The notes under the pieces were generated by a model. That model saw only the letters and a program-made list of their open reading frames with translations. It was not told the origin of the DNA and did no database searches. From assembly GCA_027605045.1 (NCBI GenBank), contig JAQFWX010000140.1:25589-89588 (forward strand): 64,000 bases of DNA, read 5' to 3'. The position numbers were made by a program, and so were the translations under genes. Positions within the stretch are counted from its first letter, which is position 1. Each line of letters begins with the position of its first letter. Positions 62,501-64,000 of the stretch are shown here, piece after piece. Source of the stretch: Phallus indusiatus. Its lineage: Eukaryota; Basidiomycota; Agaricomycetes; Phallales; Phallaceae.

Positions 62501-64000
62501 TTGACGAAGAACAACCCGTAGATGGAACATTGAACTGGCATTGAGTTCTTGAGCATAACTAGAAACTTGTGTTAAAAGTGATAGAGAGACGAGCGAATAC
62601 AAAAATACGTACGCGGTACTTTCTCGGCGGGTTCGCCACGCAGACTCAGGGCCTAGTGGACGGTCCAACCGACTTTGTACACGACTTCGCATGAATGGGA
62701 CAGCGATCTCTGTCTCGGCAAAAGAATTTACACGTGAGGTGCGTAGACTGATAGGCCACGACACGTCGGAGGAGGGAGCAGGATCATTAATATTAGACGA
62801 TGATTTAGGGAATTGTATTGTTGATTGGTCGTCGGAATCACCAGAAGGAAACATTATAGAGCTTTGTGAAAGATTACTGCGAGATTGTTCGAGAGCGGAA
62901 GATGGTAAAGAGGGCCGAGTATCGCGTTCTTCTCGTTCATGATCTTCGTCTGTTACGTTACGTCTAAACGGGACGGGTATATCGTATTCTGCTGCAGGTG
63001 TGATTGGTCTGGAGCGCGAAGAACCTGAGCCATCATCGGAAAGTTGCCGACGAGTTTCGGCAATGGAAAATAAGTTGAAAGGTTCGTCCTTCCGGTAGAA
63101 TATTTGGGAAGCAGCAAACGGACTGTGTGTAACTGGCATTTGTGATGTTATTCCAGAGGCAACTGAACGTCGATCGTCGTCATCATCGTCGGCACCCTTT
63201 CTCGAGCTTCTCCAAGCATAAATTACAAACTCTGACCATCCCATCCTGACCGAATCTTGATCCTTTGATGATGTTTGACGCGCAGCGTGAACAAAATATT
63301 TGACCACATATTCGACAATGGTGTTTCCGACGCCAGGTTGTGAAAACACTTTTACAGTCGTAACATTCTTTCGCTTTAGCATCGTCCATCCAGTAGTCGC
63401 GCGAGAGGCCTGTGTCAGGCAGGTAAGCTCCTCGAGGCACATACGATAAGGCATTCGTGTATTTGACAAACCTTCCCCACGAATCCGTCTGATTATCTTT
63501 GATACTGAGGCTGTTCTCTGAAGATTGCCGCTACCTGTGGTACGAACGCTTCTTGCGTCGTCGGCAATGGGGAATCCGGGAATAGTGGTTCCATAAGTCG
63601 GATCGTTCGGCTCGATAGGAGAGGGCGCCATTCCGCTTCTAGAAGAAGCAGAATCATGTGCGAGACCCAAGGATGGCGCTTCAGAGATGACTGGTGTAAG
63701 AAAAACAAGTGGCGGGGCTGGTGTTGTATTGGCAACGGAAAGGGAACTTGGTTTCGGTTTATCCGACTGCGTGCGTGGTGGCGGAGCTGTAGGCATCGAG
63801 GCGTCCTTGTGTTGTGTATTGGTAGATTGAGAATTCGAATGGTTTGTAGAGGAAGAGGATAACGGTGCTGTCAGGGTGTTCTTGACTAGGGATAAGAGTG
63901 AGGTGACGATAGCGTAGGAAGACTGGTCGTGTTCGTCCTCTTCTGAGAAAGGATTAAAGGTCGTAAGGCTCGTGACATCATCTAGCGACTTGAAACTCTT
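56598..64000 (-). CDS. FAB1: FAB1, phosphatidylinositol-3-phosphate 5-kinase (5' end outside window; two apparent frameshifts)
   Basis: FAB1/PIKfyve makes PtdIns(3,5)P2 on endosomes and the vacuole. In order, the gene shows a leader with [15 protein letters not shown], a FYVE zinc finger (WMDD...[22 protein letters not shown]) at about 63409-63200, and a chaperonin-like region (CTIILRGGD...[21 protein letters not shown]) near 62.4-61.7 kb. A long disordered linker follows, then the PIPK kinase: [44 protein letters not shown] and GIVDYIRTY. The stop is at 56600-56598. Kinase motifs are intact. The frame breaks twice by one base, after the FYVE domain (about 63195) and inside [13 protein letters not shown] (about 61830); no canonical intron fixes either. 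The 62-base intron 63471-63410 before the FYVE domain is normal. Confidence 0.93.

Noticed and set aside
63150..63200. Intron explaining the frame change after the FYVE domain
   Set aside because: GT at the GGGTGCC site with the next AG gives a 33-base intron in the wrong phase, and a GC donor version would be only 31 bases and remove the conserved acidic run.
1..64000. CRISPR arrays, bacterial operons, riboswitches
   Set aside because: The window is eukaryotic with dense spliceosomal introns; no regularly spaced direct repeats were seen.

Overview
The window is nuclear DNA of a filamentous fungus, most likely a mushroom-forming basidiomycete (Agaricomycetes). Almost every gene is cut by many short GT-AG introns of about 44-110 bases. 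Proteins with Agaricomycete character include long multi-domain FAB1, F-box proteins, RTA1-like proteins and Ser/Thr-stalk membrane proteins. Gene models were assembled by hand from conserved motifs, splice signals and reading-frame closure. For the complete genes outside the array, and for array copy A, the exon sums close exactly in frame, except FAB1.

Layout. At 0-0.8 kb lies the 3' end of an MFS transporter (+). At 2.3-3.1 kb is an EthD-like dimeric alpha/beta-barrel protein (-). At 4.2-6.4 kb is a secreted phospholipase B (-). At 8.5-13.1 kb is a 1376-residue ankyrin protein (-). At 16.9-18.2 kb is a seven-segment membrane protein (+). At 20.5-22.7 kb is a cytochrome P450 (+). At 23.6-27.0 kb is a second phospholipase B with a transmembrane segment and a long cytoplasmic tail (+). 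At 29.2-29.5 kb is a very small candidate secreted protein (+). At 30.0-31.5 kb is a short-chain dehydrogenase with a 6-base exon (-).

From 33.0 to 50.0 kb there is a head-to-tail array of six paralogous single-pass membrane proteins, here called A-F, all on the minus strand. They share one exon plan, including a 22-base exon. Their ectodomain looks like a duplicated beta-sandwich, followed by a Ser/Thr-rich stalk, one membrane helix and a cytoplasmic tail. A, B and D end in a PPxY tail; C and E carry a shorter acidic/Ser-rich tail; F has its own. A roughly 300-bp tRNA-derived SINE with target-site duplications sits upstream of copy B.

Beyond the array are an RTA1-like lipid exporter (51.4-52.6 kb, -), an F-box protein (53.9-55.8 kb, +), and FAB1, the phosphatidylinositol-3-phosphate 5-kinase (56.6 kb to the window end, -). 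FAB1 appears to carry two single-base frameshifts.

Several neighbours act on membranes or lipids (two phospholipases B, RTA1-like, FAB1, P450, SDR), but nothing here shows co-regulation or a biosynthetic cluster. The most unusual unit is the six-copy receptor-like array. Spacers are AT-rich and mostly without recognisable genes.
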